Source of the DNA: an uncultured Acidimicrobiaceae bacterium
GTDB lineage: Bacteria > Actinomycetota > Acidimicrobiia > Acidimicrobiales > Microtrichaceae
Direction: 5' to 3'
DNA: 36,006 nucleotides
Assembly: GCA_937868025.1 (NCBI GenBank)
Contig: CALMLJ010000094.1
Coordinates: 1 to 36,006 of the forward strand
Positions 1 to 8,752 of the stretch are shown here, in pieces (position 1 is the first letter of the stretch; the number at the start of each line of letters is the position of its first letter). The notes beneath the pieces were generated by a model. It did not search any database and was not told where the DNA came from. It worked only from the letters and a program-made list of their open reading frames with translations. The position numbers were made by a program, and so were the translations under genes.

Positions 1-457
1 CGCCGGTGAGCGACACGATGTCCTCGATCACCGACACGACCGGTGCGCCGATGCCACCCGTGGACACGTTGACGACGCCGCGGCCGGCCGCCTTCGTCGC
101 GTGGACTCCGAGCGCGGCGACGAACCCCACACCGAGCGCGAGCCAGGTGTGCCGGCCGAACGCGTCCTCCGACCCGGCGGCGAACAGGACGGCGCCCGAC
201 ACCGGTCGGACCACCGTCTGGACCACGTCGTTGAGGTGGTCGGCGCCGGGGACCTTGTCGACGACTTCCTCGATCACGAGGAGCACGGTCAGCGTGATCA
301 GGACCCAGCCGGAGCTCAGGAACTCGAACTCCTTCGGCAAGGTGACCAGATCGGTGTACCGGGCGAGAAGGGCGGTCAGCAACGCCGGGATGTAGGCGTT
401 GAGTCCTGCCGACGAGGCCAACCCCAACCCGCCGAGGGCACCGATCAGTTCCGTCAT
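1..457 (-). CDS. DUF4126 family membrane protein (C-terminus off the window)
   Basis: The frame reads on the minus strand from an ATG at 457 and runs off the left edge, giving 152 visible residues. The protein starts MTELIGALGGLGLASSAGLN and has hydrophobic stretches around residues 5-33, 50-65, 86-94 and 106-118. Short polar loops (PGADHLNDV near residue 70, GSEDAFGRHTW near 95) and a Gly-rich end (VSTGGIGAPVVS) lie between and after them. This is the pattern of DUF4126 integral membrane proteins, whose role is unknown. The family is usually about 170-200 residues, so only a short C-terminal piece is missing. It is separated by 37 bp from the next minus-strand gene. No function can be assigned beyond inner-membrane location. 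Confidence 0.8.
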   Translation of the reverse strand, partial: MTELIGALGGLGLASSAGLNAYIPALLTALLARYTDLVTLPKEFEFLSSGWVLITLTVLLVIEEVVDKVPGADHLNDVVQTVVRPVSGAVLFAAGSEDAFGRHTWLALGVGFVAALGVHATKAAGRGVVNVSTGGIGAPVVSVIEDIVSLTG

Positions 458-494
458 CGAGCCGAAGCGTAGGCCGATGCCCCGTCGAACGTCG

Positions 495-731
495 TCAGAG
501 GACGATCGTCATGAGGGCAACGCCCAGGGCGAACAACGAGATCCCGAGGCCGAGGCAGACCGCGATGACGGTCGTCGACGGGCCGGACGTTCCGGACCCG
601 GCCGGCGCCTCGCTGTCGGGAGCCGGGTACGGGTGGTGCGAGCCGACAGGTCGGCTCGACGGGGCAGGCCAGCGCGGTGGACCCTCGGGCCCGGCGACCT
701 CGTCGTCGGTCTCGCGTTCTCCCAGACTCAT
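495..731 (-). CDS. small single-pass membrane protein, hypothetical
   Basis: This encodes 78 residues from an ATG at 731. The first 50 residues are Pro/Gly/Ser-rich and acidic to neutral. Residues 54-78 form one long hydrophobic helix (TTVIAVCLGLGISLFALGVA) that ends almost at the C-terminus. This is a tail-anchored or C-terminally anchored topology. No family is recognised. The start lies 31 bp from the divergent MarR start, so the two genes share a promoter region. The hydrophobic tail and coding-like composition make it credible as a gene, but there is no homology evidence visible here. Confidence 0.55.
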   Translation of the reverse strand: MSLGERETDDEVAGPEGPPRWPAPSSRPVGSHHPYPAPDSEAPAGSGTSGPSTTVIAVCLGLGISLFALGVALMTIVL

Positions 732-749
732 GCATCTCACATCGGTCGG

Positions 750-755
750 TACAGT
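750..755 (+). promoter_or_regulatory. -10 element of the MarR gene, leaderless
   Basis: The TACAGT hexamer fits TANNNT and ends 7 nt before the GTG at 763, so transcription would begin at or next to the start codon. No Shine-Dalgarno sequence is visible. This favours the GTG over the in-frame ATG at 730. Confidence 0.4.
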
Positions 756-762
756 GGCCCAC

Positions 763-1212
763 GTGAGCGCCCCGAGGAACAAGTCCGACCTCGCCGACGC
801 CGCATGGTCGTCGGTGCTCGCGTTCTTCCTTGCCCGTAAGGAGGTGCTGGTCGAGGTGGCGGTCGAATTCGAACTCACCCCCGGCGACCTCCAGGCGCTG
901 ATGTCGCTCGACCCCGACGAGCCGAAGCCCATGAAGGTCCTCGCTGAGACCTTCCGGTGCGACCCGTCCAACGCCACCTGGATGGTCGACCGCCTCGAAC
1001 AACGAGGCATCGTCGAACGACAGAGCCTTCCCCACGATCGCCGGGTGCGCGCCGTCGCGGTCACGACCGACGGCCGGCTCCTCCGTGACAGTGTCATGGC
1101 CCGACTGTCGACGGCGCCGCCGGAGTTCGCGGCGCTCTCCACCACCGAACTGGACACCCTCCGATGCATCGTCGCGAAACTCACCGACGCCGGTTCCGAC
1201 GAGCGCGGCTGA
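763..1212 (+). CDS. MarR-family transcriptional regulator
   Basis: This encodes 149 residues. The winged helix-turn-helix spans about residues 38-104: LTPGDLQALMSL, then a recognition helix CDPSNATWMVDRLEQRG (66-82), then the wing DRRVRAVAVTTDG (92-104). The recognition helix and the DxRxR wing are the classic MarR/SlyA signature. Flanking helices (8-35 and 105-143) should form the dimer interface. GTG 763 was chosen because a TANNNT box lies 7 nt upstream; an in-frame ATG at 730 would add 11 residues. MarR proteins usually control a neighbouring gene. Here the candidates are the divergent small membrane protein and the lipoprotein whose start overlaps this 3' end. The ligand is unknown. Confidence 0.85.
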   Translation: MSAPRNKSDLADAAWSSVLAFFLARKEVLVEVAVEFELTPGDLQALMSLDPDEPKPMKVLAETFRCDPSNATWMVDRLEQRGIVERQSLPHDRRVRAVAVTTDGRLLRDSVMARLSTAPPEFAALSTTELDTLRCIVAKLTDAGSDERG

Positions 1213-1772
1213 TCGCCGGCATCACGCTGGCCGCTGTCGTCACGGCCGGTGTCGCCGGTTGCGGTGACGAGCCCCGCGACGGCGACTCGGCGGTGGCCGT
1301 GACGGCGTCGACGGTCGCTCCCGGCGGTGTCAACGCGCTGGCCGACCCCGAAAAGGTGCCGATCCTCATCCGCGAGCACCTGGGGGAGAGCCCCGAGATC
1401 CGGCGCCTGTCGCTCAACTCCAACGGGTTCAGTGTCCAGGTCCGTGATCCGGCCAAGCGCGACAACATGGACGACTACGACTTCTACAACGGCACGTGGA
1501 CGACACGACCCGTGTCGGTGTCGCTATCGGAGATCGAGGCGTACGAGAGTGTGACCTTCTACCTCGGCGACATCTCCTGGGAGAAGATCCCCGGCCTCAT
1601 CGACCAGGCGCTCACCGGTCTCGACCTCGAGGGAGAAGAGGTCGGCAACGTCGGGTTCGACCGCCTCGCAGGCGAGCGGCCCCGGGTCTACATCGGCGTC
1701 AACGGCCTGCGCGGAAACGGTCGACTCATCGCCAGGGCCGACGGCACCGAGGTCGACATCCAGCGCAACTGA
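1164..1772 (+). CDS. putative lipoprotein, unknown function
   Basis: This encodes 202 residues. A strongly basic n-region (residues 1-15, many Arg) precedes a hydrophobic helix and a lipobox ending in Cys33 (GVAGC), so the product should be a lipidated exported protein. The mature part has no motif that I recognise. It looks like a small mixed alpha/beta sensor-type domain, with VPILIREHLGESPEIRRLSL, then VTFYLGDISWEKIPGLIDQA, then VYIGVNGLRGNGRLIARADG near the end. The ATG at 1164 overlaps the MarR gene by 49 nt. No later start keeps the signal peptide, so the overlap is probably real and the two genes are likely co-transcribed. Confidence 0.7.
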   Translation: MHRRETHRRRFRRARLIAGITLAAVVTAGVAGCGDEPRDGDSAVAVTASTVAPGGVNALADPEKVPILIREHLGESPEIRRLSLNSNGFSVQVRDPAKRDNMDDYDFYNGTWTTRPVSVSLSEIEAYESVTFYLGDISWEKIPGLIDQALTGLDLEGEEVGNVGFDRLAGERPRVYIGVNGLRGNGRLIARADGTEVDIQRN

Positions 1773-1796
1773 GCCGCCCCCGCACGACCCCGCCGG

Positions 1797-2486
1797 TCAG
1801 TCGAGTTCTTGCAGGAGCGGCATCGGGAGCGCCACGAGCGCGTCGGTACCGTCGACGCTGACCCGTGATGCCGGGATGTCGCCCATGGCACCCAGCTCGT
1901 TGATGGCGTGCTCCTTGTCGCCGCCGGTGATCAGGAACACGCGGTGGCGGGCTCGGTTGATGCACGGCACGGTGAGGGTCATGCGGACGAAGCCGTTGTA
2001 GAGCTTGCTGATGGCGACGTCGCGGTCGTCGATGTCGATCACGGGGTCGCCGGGTGGCCAGCTGGCCGTGTGGCCGTCGGCGCCGAGTCCGAGGTGGACG
2101 AGGTCGAGCGTGGAGTCGCACAGGCGGGCCAGATCGGCGGCGTACGCGGCAGCGGCCTCGCCCAGATCGGGCGCCGTGACGTCCATGAGGTGAACGTTGG
2201 ACGCGAGGATCGGAGCGAGCGCCAGGAGCGACGTCTTGAGACCGACGCTGTTGCGGTCGACGTCACGGTCCGGGGCGACGCGCTCGTCGACCTGCCAGAC
2301 GTGGACCTTGGACCACGGGAGATCGGTGCGGGCGAGGACACCGAACAGCTCCCAGGGAGCACGGCCGCCGGACAACGCGAGGTGGCAGGCGCCGCGGTCG
2401 TCGATGGCCCGGGTGATGTGGGTCGCCATGAGCTCCGCACCCGCGGATGCGAACTCTTCGGTGGCGACGTAACGGAACTGAATCAT
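1797..2486 (-). CDS. pgl: 6-phosphogluconolactonase
   Basis: This encodes 229 residues. It hydrolyses 6-phosphogluconolactone to 6-phosphogluconate, the second step of the oxidative pentose phosphate pathway, in the cytosol. Family motifs are LSGGRAP at 38-44, the [10 protein letters not shown] block at about 66-80, and the diagnostic [17 protein letters not shown] at 132-148, including the catalytic His of the GADGHTAS loop. Length is normal for the DevB type. Its ATG overlaps the zwf stop as ATGA (2483-2486), so it is translationally coupled as the last gene of gnd-zwf-pgl. It converges with the upstream lipoprotein gene, with 24 bp between the stops. Confidence 0.95.
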   Translation of the reverse strand: MIQFRYVATEEFASAGAELMATHITRAIDDRGACHLALSGGRAPWELFGVLARTDLPWSKVHVWQVDERVAPDRDVDRNSVGLKTSLLALAPILASNVHLMDVTAPDLGEAAAAYAADLARLCDSTLDLVHLGLGADGHTASWPPGDPVIDIDDRDVAISKLYNGFVRMTLTVPCINRARHRVFLITGGDKEHAINELGAMGDIPASRVSVDGTDALVALPMPLLQELD

Positions 2487-4006
2487 GAAGAACGAGCCTC
2501 GGTGCCGATCGACGGTTCATACCAGCCCTCCGAGCCTACGAGCTGATCGGCGATCGCGGGACCCCAGCTCCCGCGGGCGTAGGGGTGCACCGGGCCCGGC
2601 GCGTCCAGCGCGGGCTGGACGATCCGCCAGGTCTCCTCGACCACGTCGTAGCGGCCGAAGCGGCGCGGGTTGCCGTCGAGCGCGTCGTCGAGCAGGCGTT
2701 CGTAGGCCTCGGCTCGTACGCCCAGGGCCGCGGCGAAGTCGACGGCGATGTCGATCGGTTCGGAATCGAGGTCCTTGCCCGGCTGCTTGGCGTTGAGCGT
2801 GAAGGTAACGCCGTCGGCCTTGCCCAACCGGAAGCGCACGAGGTTGGCGTGGGGGCCGGGAGGGCCCGACTCGTCGAACAGCATCGCCGGTGGCCGACGG
2901 AACTTCACGACCGCCTCGGTCGCCGACACCGGAAGTGACTTGCCGGCGCGGACGTAGAACGGCACACCGGCCCAACGCCACGACTCGATCTCGAGCCGTG
3001 CCGCCACGTAGGTCTCGGTGGTGGAATCGGGGGCGACACCGTCCTCGTCGAGGAACCCCTCGTACTGGCCGCGCACCATCGTCGAGGCGTCGAGCGACCG
3101 CATCGCCGAGAACACCTTGAGCTTCTCGTCGGTCAGGTACTTGGCGTCGGGTCCGACGGGCGGCTCCATCGCCAGGAGGGCGACCACCTGGAGCAGGTGG
3201 TTCTGCACCACGTCGCGGAGACAGCCGACGGAGTCGTAGAACGATCCCCGGCCCTCGACGCCCATCGGCTCCGCCATCGTGAGCTGGACCGACTCCACGT
3301 AGTTGCGATTCCACAGCGGTTCGAGGAGCGTGTTCGCGAACCGGAACACCAGGAGGTCTTCCACCGACTCCTTGCCGAGGTAGTGGTCGATGCGAAAGAT
3401 CTGCTCCTCGCGGAAGTGCTCGTGGAGGAGTTGGTTGAGGTCGTGCGCGGACGACAGGTCGCGGCCGAACGGCTTCTCGACGACGATGCGCGACGATTCC
3501 GTGAGGCCGACGTCGGCGAGCGACCGGACGATGGTCGGGAACATGCTCGGGGGGATGGCCAGGTAGTGGACCGGCAGCGTGGCCCCGAGACGATCGAGGC
3601 AGCCGGCGAGATCGGCGAACACGTTGCTGTCGGCGTAGTCGCCCGTGACGAGGTGCAGGTGTTCGCACACCTTGTCGATCACGGCCTGGTCGGCGTCGTC
3701 GATCGCTGCCCGGATGGCCTCCGCGGCGTGTTGGTGGAAGTCGTCGTCCTTCCAGTCGCTGCGGGAGACCCCGATCATCGGCACACCGAGGTGGTCGTGC
3801 TCCGCCATGCGGTAGAGCGCCGGGAACAGCTTTCGCTTGGCGAGGTCACCCGTCGCCCCGAACAGCACCAGCGCGTCGGCGCGTTTCGGCGGAACACTCA
3901 CGGATCGCGCGGGCGCCGCTGCGGCTGTCTTGTTGCCGCTGGCTCCGCCATCGGCGCGTTCCGGTGGAACACTCACGGATCGGGCGCGCTCGGGAGCGGA
4001 GGTCAC
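2483..4006 (-). CDS. zwf: glucose-6-phosphate 1-dehydrogenase
   Basis: This oxidises glucose 6-phosphate to 6-phosphogluconolactone with NADP. The Rossmann motif [10 protein letters not shown] is at about residues 50-59, VEKPFGRD at 176-183, and the active-site block [10 protein letters not shown] at 204-213 with the catalytic His. From GTG 4006 the protein has 507 residues; that start overlaps the gnd stop as GTGA. The first 35 residues are unusual, because they contain a tandem copy of the 5' end ([11 protein letters not shown], then [11 protein letters not shown] 25 residues later). In-frame GTG codons at 3976 and 3901 would give 497 or 472 residues. The 3901 start fits the family N-terminus best, while 4006 fits the coupling best. 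The stop overlaps pgl. Confidence 0.95.
   Translation of the reverse strand: MTSAPERARSVSVPPERADGGASGNKTAAAAPARSVSVPPKRADALVLFGATGDLAKRKLFPALYRMAEHDHLGVPMIGVSRSDWKDDDFHQHAAEAIRAAIDDADQAVIDKVCEHLHLVTGDYADSNVFADLAGCLDRLGATLPVHYLAIPPSMFPTIVRSLADVGLTESSRIVVEKPFGRDLSSAHDLNQLLHEHFREEQIFRIDHYLGKESVEDLLVFRFANTLLEPLWNRNYVESVQLTMAEPMGVEGRGSFYDSVGCLRDVVQNHLLQVVALLAMEPPVGPDAKYLTDEKLKVFSAMRSLDASTMVRGQYEGFLDEDGVAPDSTTETYVAARLEIESWRWAGVPFYVRAGKSLPVSATEAVVKFRRPPAMLFDESGPPGPHANLVRFRLGKADGVTFTLNAKQPGKDLDSEPIDIAVDFAAALGVRAEAYERLLDDALDGNPRRFGRYDVVEETWRIVQPALDAPGPVHPYARGSWGPAIADQLVGSEGWYEPSIGTEARSS
3876..3985 (-). repeat. tandem duplication at the zwf 5' end
   Basis: Two 35-nt copies (3876-3910 and 3951-3985) match at 32 of 35 positions and lie exactly 75 nt apart, so the reading frame is kept. 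Each carries a GTG codon (at 3901 and 3976) followed by codons for SVPP(K/E)RAD. The spacer codes for an Ala/Gly-rich linker. Confidence 0.85.
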
Positions 4007-5073
4007 GACTTGTGGCCTTCGGGCTGCTCGGTCGCCGGCTTCTCGTGGTGGCCACCGAACTGCTTGCGCATCGCGGAGAGAACCTTGTTGCCGTACTCGG
4101 CCTCGCCGCGGCTGCTGAAGCGGTCGAACAGGCTCGCAGCGAGCACGGGGGTCGGCACACCCGACTGGATGGCCGCCTCGACGGTCCACCGTCCTTCGCC
4201 CGAGTCCGAGACGCGCCCGCCGAACTCGCTCAGCGTCGGGTCCTCGTGCAGGCCGATGGCGGTGAGGTCGAGCAGCCACGAGGCGACGACCGACCCGCGC
4301 CGCCACAGCTCGGTGATCGCCGGCACGTCGAGCTGGTACTGGAAGTGCTCGGGGTGACGCAGGGGGGTGGTCTCGGCGTCGTGTGTCTGGTCGACAGCGC
4401 CGACGTTTGCGTGGTGGAGGACGTTGAGCCCTTCGGCGTACGCGGCCATGAGGCCGTACTCGATGCCGTTGTGCACCATCTTCACGAAGTGCCCCGAGCC
4501 GGCCGGGCCACAGTGCAGCCATCCCCGCTCCTGGGTCGTCGGCTCACCGGACAACCCGATCGTGCGTTCGGCCGCATCGAAGCCTGGGGCCAGTGACTCG
4601 AAGATCGGCGCGAGTCGATCGACCGACTCCTGCGCCCCACCGATCATCAGGCAGTAGCCGCGCTCCAGCCCGAACACCCCACCAGAGGTGCCGACGTCGA
4701 GGTACGTGATGCCCTTCGTCGCCAGCTCGCCGGCCCGGCGGATGTCGTCGTGGTAGTGGCTGTTGCCGCCGTCGATGATGGTGTCGCCGGGTTCGAGCAG
4801 CTCGGTGAGCTTGCCGATCGTGTCGTCGACGAACGCCGCCGGCACCATGATCCAGACCGAGCGCGGCGCCGCGAGCGCGCCGACGAAGCCGGCCAGGTCG
4901 CTCGAGCCGGTTGCGCCGTCGGCGACGAGCGCGTCGACGAACGGGGGGCTCAGGTCGTAGACGACGCAGTCGTGGCCGTCGGCCATCAGGCGGCGCACCA
5001 TGGACGCCCCCATACGGCCGAGGCCGATCATGCCGAGTTGGGTGGGGTGGGCTGAGGTCCGGGAGTCGGTCAT
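4003..5073 (-). CDS. gnd: 6-phosphogluconate dehydrogenase, decarboxylating (short bacterial type)
   Basis: This encodes 356 residues and converts 6-phosphogluconate to ribulose 5-phosphate, CO2 and NAD(P)H. The Rossmann motif GLGRMG is at 17-22, [10 protein letters not shown] at 101-110, the substrate block [14 protein letters not shown] at 126-139, and the catalytic Lys/Asn segment [13 protein letters not shown] at 195-207. The length matches the short GndA/YqeC-like subfamily rather than the roughly 470-residue enzyme; that subfamily is often NAD-preferring, which I cannot judge here. The C-terminus ends in a charged His/Glu/Lys-rich tail. It is first in the gnd-zwf-pgl operon. No opcA, tkt or tal is present in the window. 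Confidence 0.92.
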   Translation of the reverse strand: MTDSRTSAHPTQLGMIGLGRMGASMVRRLMADGHDCVVYDLSPPFVDALVADGATGSSDLAGFVGALAAPRSVWIMVPAAFVDDTIGKLTELLEPGDTIIDGGNSHYHDDIRRAGELATKGITYLDVGTSGGVFGLERGYCLMIGGAQESVDRLAPIFESLAPGFDAAERTIGLSGEPTTQERGWLHCGPAGSGHFVKMVHNGIEYGLMAAYAEGLNVLHHANVGAVDQTHDAETTPLRHPEHFQYQLDVPAITELWRRGSVVASWLLDLTAIGLHEDPTLSEFGGRVSDSGEGRWTVEAAIQSGVPTPVLAASLFDRFSSRGEAEYGNKVLSAMRKQFGGHHEKPATEQPEGHKS

Positions 5074-5128
5074 GGGGCGCAGTCTTTCAGGTCGACAAAT
5101 GGGGGAGGCCCGACGCGCGAAACCGTCA

Positions 5129-6316
5129 TCAAGCCGCCGTGATCGCGACGATCGAATCGGTCGGCGTCGGGGTCAGGCCGCCGAAGAGGTAGGCGGTCGT
5201 GCCCGACACCGCGACGGTCGAGTCGGACCGTTCCTCGGGCAGCGTGCCGGCCGCGGTCACGGCGCCCGTGATCGGATCGACCCGGTAGATCTGGTTGGAC
5301 CGGCCGTCGGGGGTACGGCCGCCGGCGACGAAGATGGCGTTGCCGAGGCTGAACGCCGACGCCCGCGACAACCCCACCGGCAGCGGGGCGACGTCGACCA
5401 CCTGGCCGGAGTCGAGGTCGACGCGTTGGATCCCGTTGAGCACGGTCTTGTCGTACTCGCCGCCGATCACCCAGACCGATCGGCCGAGGAGGGCGACCGC
5501 GGGGTAACGCGTGGGGTGGAGCAGCGTGGCGACGGTGGTGAACGTGGCGCCGTCGGTGGTCTGCAGCACGTCGTTGGTCGGGTCCTTGCCCGTCCATCCG
5601 CCGAACACGAGCACGTTGGCGCCGTCGCCCTCGGACAATGCCGCGGCGTTGGTGCGCGGCGAGGGGAGCTTGCCCAGCTCGGTGACCGTACCGGCGCCGT
5701 CGATCGACAGCACGCGGTCGAACACGGTGTTGCCCTTGGCGCCGCCCATGACGAGGGTGCCACTGCCGAGGGCGGCGACCGCGGGCGTGTGCAGCGCTGC
5801 GGGAAGCTTGCCGAGCGCGGTCGTCGCACCGCTCGCGGGATCGAAGCTCCACACGACGTCGGTGGAGTTCTTCTTGGCGTCCAGCCCACCGGCCATGAGC
5901 ACCCGGTCGCCGCCGGCCGCGCCCCCCGCGAGCGAGTGCACCGCCGGCAGCTTCCCGGGGAGCAGGGTCGCGGTCGCGGTGGTCGCCGGCTGCGGCGCGA
6001 TCGTGGTGGTGACCGCGGTCGTGGTGATCTTCGGCTTCTGTGTAGACACCTCGGTGGTGTCGTCGCCCGTGCACTGCCAGAGGACGATCACGAGCACCAA
6101 GGCGATCGCTAGCGTGCGGAGCAGTCGGAGCTTCCGGCGGGTGCTCCACGTCCTGAATCCACCGCCGCGCCCGCCGTAGCTTCCGTTGGAGCCGATCGGG
6201 CGACGGTTCTGCGCCAGCGGCCGTTGGGGACGAGCCCCGGGCGCGGCGCCGGGACGGGCGCCCGACCGGACCGGTTGCGGTCGTCGCGGAGAGGTCCTCG
6301 GGCTGCGCTCCGGCAT
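5129..6316 (-). CDS. membrane-anchored kelch-repeat beta-propeller protein
   Basis: This encodes 395 residues. The first 60 residues are Arg/Pro/Gly-rich and cytoplasmic. A transmembrane helix (about 64-81) is followed by a Thr-rich linker (TTTAVTTTIAPQPATTATAT) and then an extracytoplasmic propeller. Repeats carry the kelch pattern of a GG pair plus spaced aromatic and Leu residues: VLMAGGLDA, LVMGGAKGN, VLVFGGWTG, VWVIGGEYD, IFVAGGRTP and AYLFGGLTP. This makes about six blades. Ligand and role are unknown. ATG 6316 gives a sensible positive-inside anchor. The gene lies 13 bp downstream of the SDR gene and may belong to the yihY-SDR transcript. Confidence 0.8.
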   Translation of the reverse strand: MPERSPRTSPRRPQPVRSGARPGAAPGARPQRPLAQNRRPIGSNGSYGGRGGGFRTWSTRRKLRLLRTLAIALVLVIVLWQCTGDDTTEVSTQKPKITTTAVTTTIAPQPATTATATLLPGKLPAVHSLAGGAAGGDRVLMAGGLDAKKNSTDVVWSFDPASGATTALGKLPAALHTPAVAALGSGTLVMGGAKGNTVFDRVLSIDGAGTVTELGKLPSPRTNAAALSEGDGANVLVFGGWTGKDPTNDVLQTTDGATFTTVATLLHPTRYPAVALLGRSVWVIGGEYDKTVLNGIQRVDLDSGQVVDVAPLPVGLSRASAFSLGNAIFVAGGRTPDGRSNQIYRVDPITGAVTAAGTLPEERSDSTVAVSGTTAYLFGGLTPTPTDSIVAITAA

Positions 6317-6329
6317 GGGTCCGAGTCTG

Positions 6330-7130
6330 TCAGGCGCGGCGGCCCACGCGTCCCGCGGTCCGGTCGAGTTGTCGGCGCAGGAGCGGCCCGACGAGCCCCG
6401 ACGTGCGGGCCAGGATCGCCGAGGTCGGATCGGCGAAGATCTGGAAGCGGTTGCGTTCGATGCCGGCCACGATGCGTTCGGCCATCCGCTCGGCGCTGAT
6501 GGGTGCGATCGTTCCCGAGAGCGCGACGGTCTCGGGCGGCTTCGTGCGGTTCTCGCGGTCGAACCCCGGCGTCTTCGTGTCGGGGGGATAGACGATGCCG
6601 ACCCCGATGCCGTCGCCCACCGTCTCGGCCCTGAGCACTTCGGCGAGGCCACGGATCGCGAACTTCGTGGGCGAGTAGGCGCCGTATCCGAAGACGCCGA
6701 TGATGCCCGCGGTCGACGAGGTGACGATCACGTGGCCGCGCCGGCGGGCTCGCATCGAGGGGAGGACGGCGCGGACGGCATGGACAGCGCCGAGGTAGTT
6801 CACCTGCATGTGACGCTCGAACTCCTCGACCGGTAGGTCGTCGAAGTATCCCGGCAGTGCGTAGCCGGCGCAGCAGACCAGCACGTCACACGGCCCGTGG
6901 GCGTCGACGAGTTCGTCGATCGCGGTGGCCAACGCCGCAGCGTCGGTGACGTCCGCGGCTGCCGTGCCCACCGGCCCCCTGATCGACGCCGCCGCCTCGG
7001 CCAGCACGTCGGGACGTCGGGCGATCAACGACACCGTTGCACCGCGGCGAGCTGCGAGCTGCGCCGTGGCGAGGCCGATGCCCTCGGACCCGCCGGTCAC
7101 GATCACGTGCGCGCCCGCGAGCTTCGTCAC
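6330..7130 (-). CDS. short-chain dehydrogenase, 3-ketodihydrosphingosine reductase-like
   Basis: This encodes 266 residues. It is a classical SDR with cofactor motif TGGSEGIG (12-19), CCAGYA near 87-91, Asn111, Ser139, and the catalytic Tyr152-x3-Lys156 in YSPTK. What sets it apart from generic SDRs is YPPDTKTPGF (181-190) followed by ENRTKPPET. That block closely resembles the one in eukaryotic 3-ketosphinganine reductases (KDSR/Tsc10), which reduce 3-ketosphinganine with NADPH. A lipid keto-group substrate is therefore plausible, but this is inference. The GTG start overlaps the stop of the upstream membrane protein gene as GTGA (7127-7130). Confidence 0.85.
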   Translation of the reverse strand: MTKLAGAHVIVTGGSEGIGLATAQLAARRGATVSLIARRPDVLAEAAASIRGPVGTAAADVTDAAALATAIDELVDAHGPCDVLVCCAGYALPGYFDDLPVEEFERHMQVNYLGAVHAVRAVLPSMRARRRGHVIVTSSTAGIIGVFGYGAYSPTKFAIRGLAEVLRAETVGDGIGVGIVYPPDTKTPGFDRENRTKPPETVALSGTIAPISAERMAERIVAGIERNRFQIFADPTSAILARTSGLVGPLLRRQLDRTAGRVGRRA

Positions 7131-8026
7131 GAGCGCGGCTCGGTGGCCTCGAGCACCTCTTCGACCGTCGCGGTCCGCTCCCAGTAGGCCGACGACGCGA
7201 CGACGATCACGACCCACACGATGGCGACCACGTACGTCCAGCTGAGCATCGCGAGTGCCACACCGACGCCGCCGAACCCACGGGCGTACCAGTCGAACCA
7301 GCCTGGCAGCACCTCGGCGCTGAGCCGCCACAGGACGGTGCTCGCGATCATGCCCATGATCGCCCCCGGGCGAAGGTCGGGTGGATCGAGGTCCTTGTCG
7401 AGCAGGAGCCGCGGTGTGATCAGCCAGAACAGGTAGTTCATGACGAGGATCACCGGGATCACGGCGAGGTAGAGGGGCCGGCCATGCCGGGCGGGGATCC
7501 CCTGCAGGAACTGGCTCAGTCCGAAGGTGCCGAACACGAGCACGAACCAGAAGCCGCCACGGAGCGCCCCGCGCCAGCCGCCGTACGGCGCGACGCCCCA
7601 GGCCTCGGCGAACGTCCGCTCGAAGATCGACCCGACGTCGAACCCGCTGACGGCGAACGTCACGACGACGATGAACGAGGCGACCCCCAAGATGCCGGAG
7701 TTGGGCGGGAAGGCGTCGCGCATGGTGTCGGCCGCGACGCCGTGGAGATGGAACTGTTCGACCATCACCTGCCCGAGGTCGAGGTGGCGACGTGTCGGTG
7801 CGATCGCGGCGAACAGCAGGATCGTGAGCGGCACCACACAGATGAAGAGATTGAAGGCGAGGAGGTTCGCCTGGCGGATGCCGCTGATCGCGAAGAACCG
7901 GCGCACGGTGAGGGTCGGCACGCTGATCGCCCGGTTGGCGAGGATGTGTTGGGCGCGTTCACGCCAGCGTGACCGCTCGGCGGGGTCGCTCTCGCCAGGG
8001 CGGTCGGCGCTGACGTCGTTCGACAT
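7127..8026 (-). CDS. YihY/BrkB family inner-membrane protein
   Basis: This encodes 299 residues with about six hydrophobic helices (around ANLLAFNLFICVVPLTILLF, GVASFIVVVTFAVSGF, FWFVLVFGTFGL, LYLAVIPVILVMNYLFWLI, GAIMGMIASTVLWRL and VALAMLSWTYVVAIVWVVIV). A polar N-terminal helix containing RRFFAISGIRQANLLAF precedes them. This is the YihY/BrkB (formerly ribonuclease BN) layout. The family function is unsettled; transport and flippase roles have been proposed. It is translationally coupled to the SDR gene downstream, and that pairing hints at lipid handling, which is inference only. Confidence 0.8.
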   Translation of the reverse strand: MSNDVSADRPGESDPAERSRWRERAQHILANRAISVPTLTVRRFFAISGIRQANLLAFNLFICVVPLTILLFAAIAPTRRHLDLGQVMVEQFHLHGVAADTMRDAFPPNSGILGVASFIVVVTFAVSGFDVGSIFERTFAEAWGVAPYGGWRGALRGGFWFVLVFGTFGLSQFLQGIPARHGRPLYLAVIPVILVMNYLFWLITPRLLLDKDLDPPDLRPGAIMGMIASTVLWRLSAEVLPGWFDWYARGFGGVGVALAMLSWTYVVAIVWVVIVVASSAYWERTATVEEVLEATEPRS

Positions 8027-8064
8027 ACAGCGAGTCTCCCACCGCCGGATGGCAGACTCGTGCG

Positions 8065-8694
8065 ATGGCAGATGGCGTGTGGCAGATGGTGGCGGACCAA
8101 CGCCGACAGACCGTGGCGTTGGTCGAATCGCTGACCGAGGAGCAGTTGTCGCTCCCGTCGCTGTGTGAGGGCTGGGCGGTGCGCGACGTCGCCGGTCACG
8201 TCGCCTGGGTCGCGCTCGCCACACCGCCCGAGGTGGTGCGCGAGGTGCTCCTGGCCGGGGGCAAGGTGCACCGCGCCATCGACGTCCAGGCGAAGACGTA
8301 CGGCTCGCTCGGCACGGACGTGCTCGTCGAGAAGTTGCGTCTCGCCGTCGACAGCCGGATCGTGACCCCGACGATCACTGCCGAGTCGCTGGCGTCGGAC
8401 ACGCTGGTGCACAACCAGGACATCCGCCGTCCGTTGGGGCTCGCGGCGGCGATCGATCCGGCGTTGCTGCGCCTCGCGCTCGACCACTACCTGGGCGCGA
8501 ACCGGTTCACCGGTGGCAAGAAGCGCGTCAAGGGGTTGCGGCTCGTGGCGACCGACCTCGACTGGAGTCTCGGGTCGGGCCCCGAGGTTCGCGGGCCCGG
8601 CGAGGCCCTGTTGCTCGCCGCGGTCGGCCGCGGCGCCGCCCTCGCCGACCTCGACGGCGACGGTCTCCAGGTGCTCCAGCAGCGAATCGCCTGA
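8065..8694 (+). CDS. DinB-fold, maleylpyruvate isomerase-type mycothiol-dependent family protein
   Basis: This encodes 209 residues. The N-terminal helical bundle carries the family signature LCEGWAVRDVAGHV (33-46), with His45 as a likely metal ligand. A second metal-site His is in LVHNQDIRRPLG (His116). The C-terminal third (about 160-205) matches the mycothiol-binding-like extension of the actinobacterial MDMPI family. Members include mycothiol-dependent maleylpyruvate isomerase and S-transferases, but most are uncharacterised, so the substrate is unknown. It is divergently oriented to yihY and stands alone. Confidence 0.8.
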   Translation: MADGVWQMVADQRRQTVALVESLTEEQLSLPSLCEGWAVRDVAGHVAWVALATPPEVVREVLLAGGKVHRAIDVQAKTYGSLGTDVLVEKLRLAVDSRIVTPTITAESLASDTLVHNQDIRRPLGLAAAIDPALLRLALDHYLGANRFTGGKKRVKGLRLVATDLDWSLGSGPEVRGPGEALLLAAVGRGAALADLDGDGLQVLQQRIA

Positions 8695-8752
8695 GTCCGT
8701 GACTCGGATCGCCGAGGTACCGGAGCGTTAGCAGGGAGCGAAGCGACCGTGC

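Noticed and set aside
4007..4522. Extension of the zwf frame upstream of 4006
   Set aside because: It lies wholly within gnd and reads as Arg/Pro-rich nonsense. The family N-terminus begins near 3901.
8695..8752. Imperfect hairpin in the gap between convergent genes (GGAGCGTTAGC and GGAGCGAAGCG)
   Set aside because: The pairing is weak and there is no T tract. It may help termination but cannot be supported.
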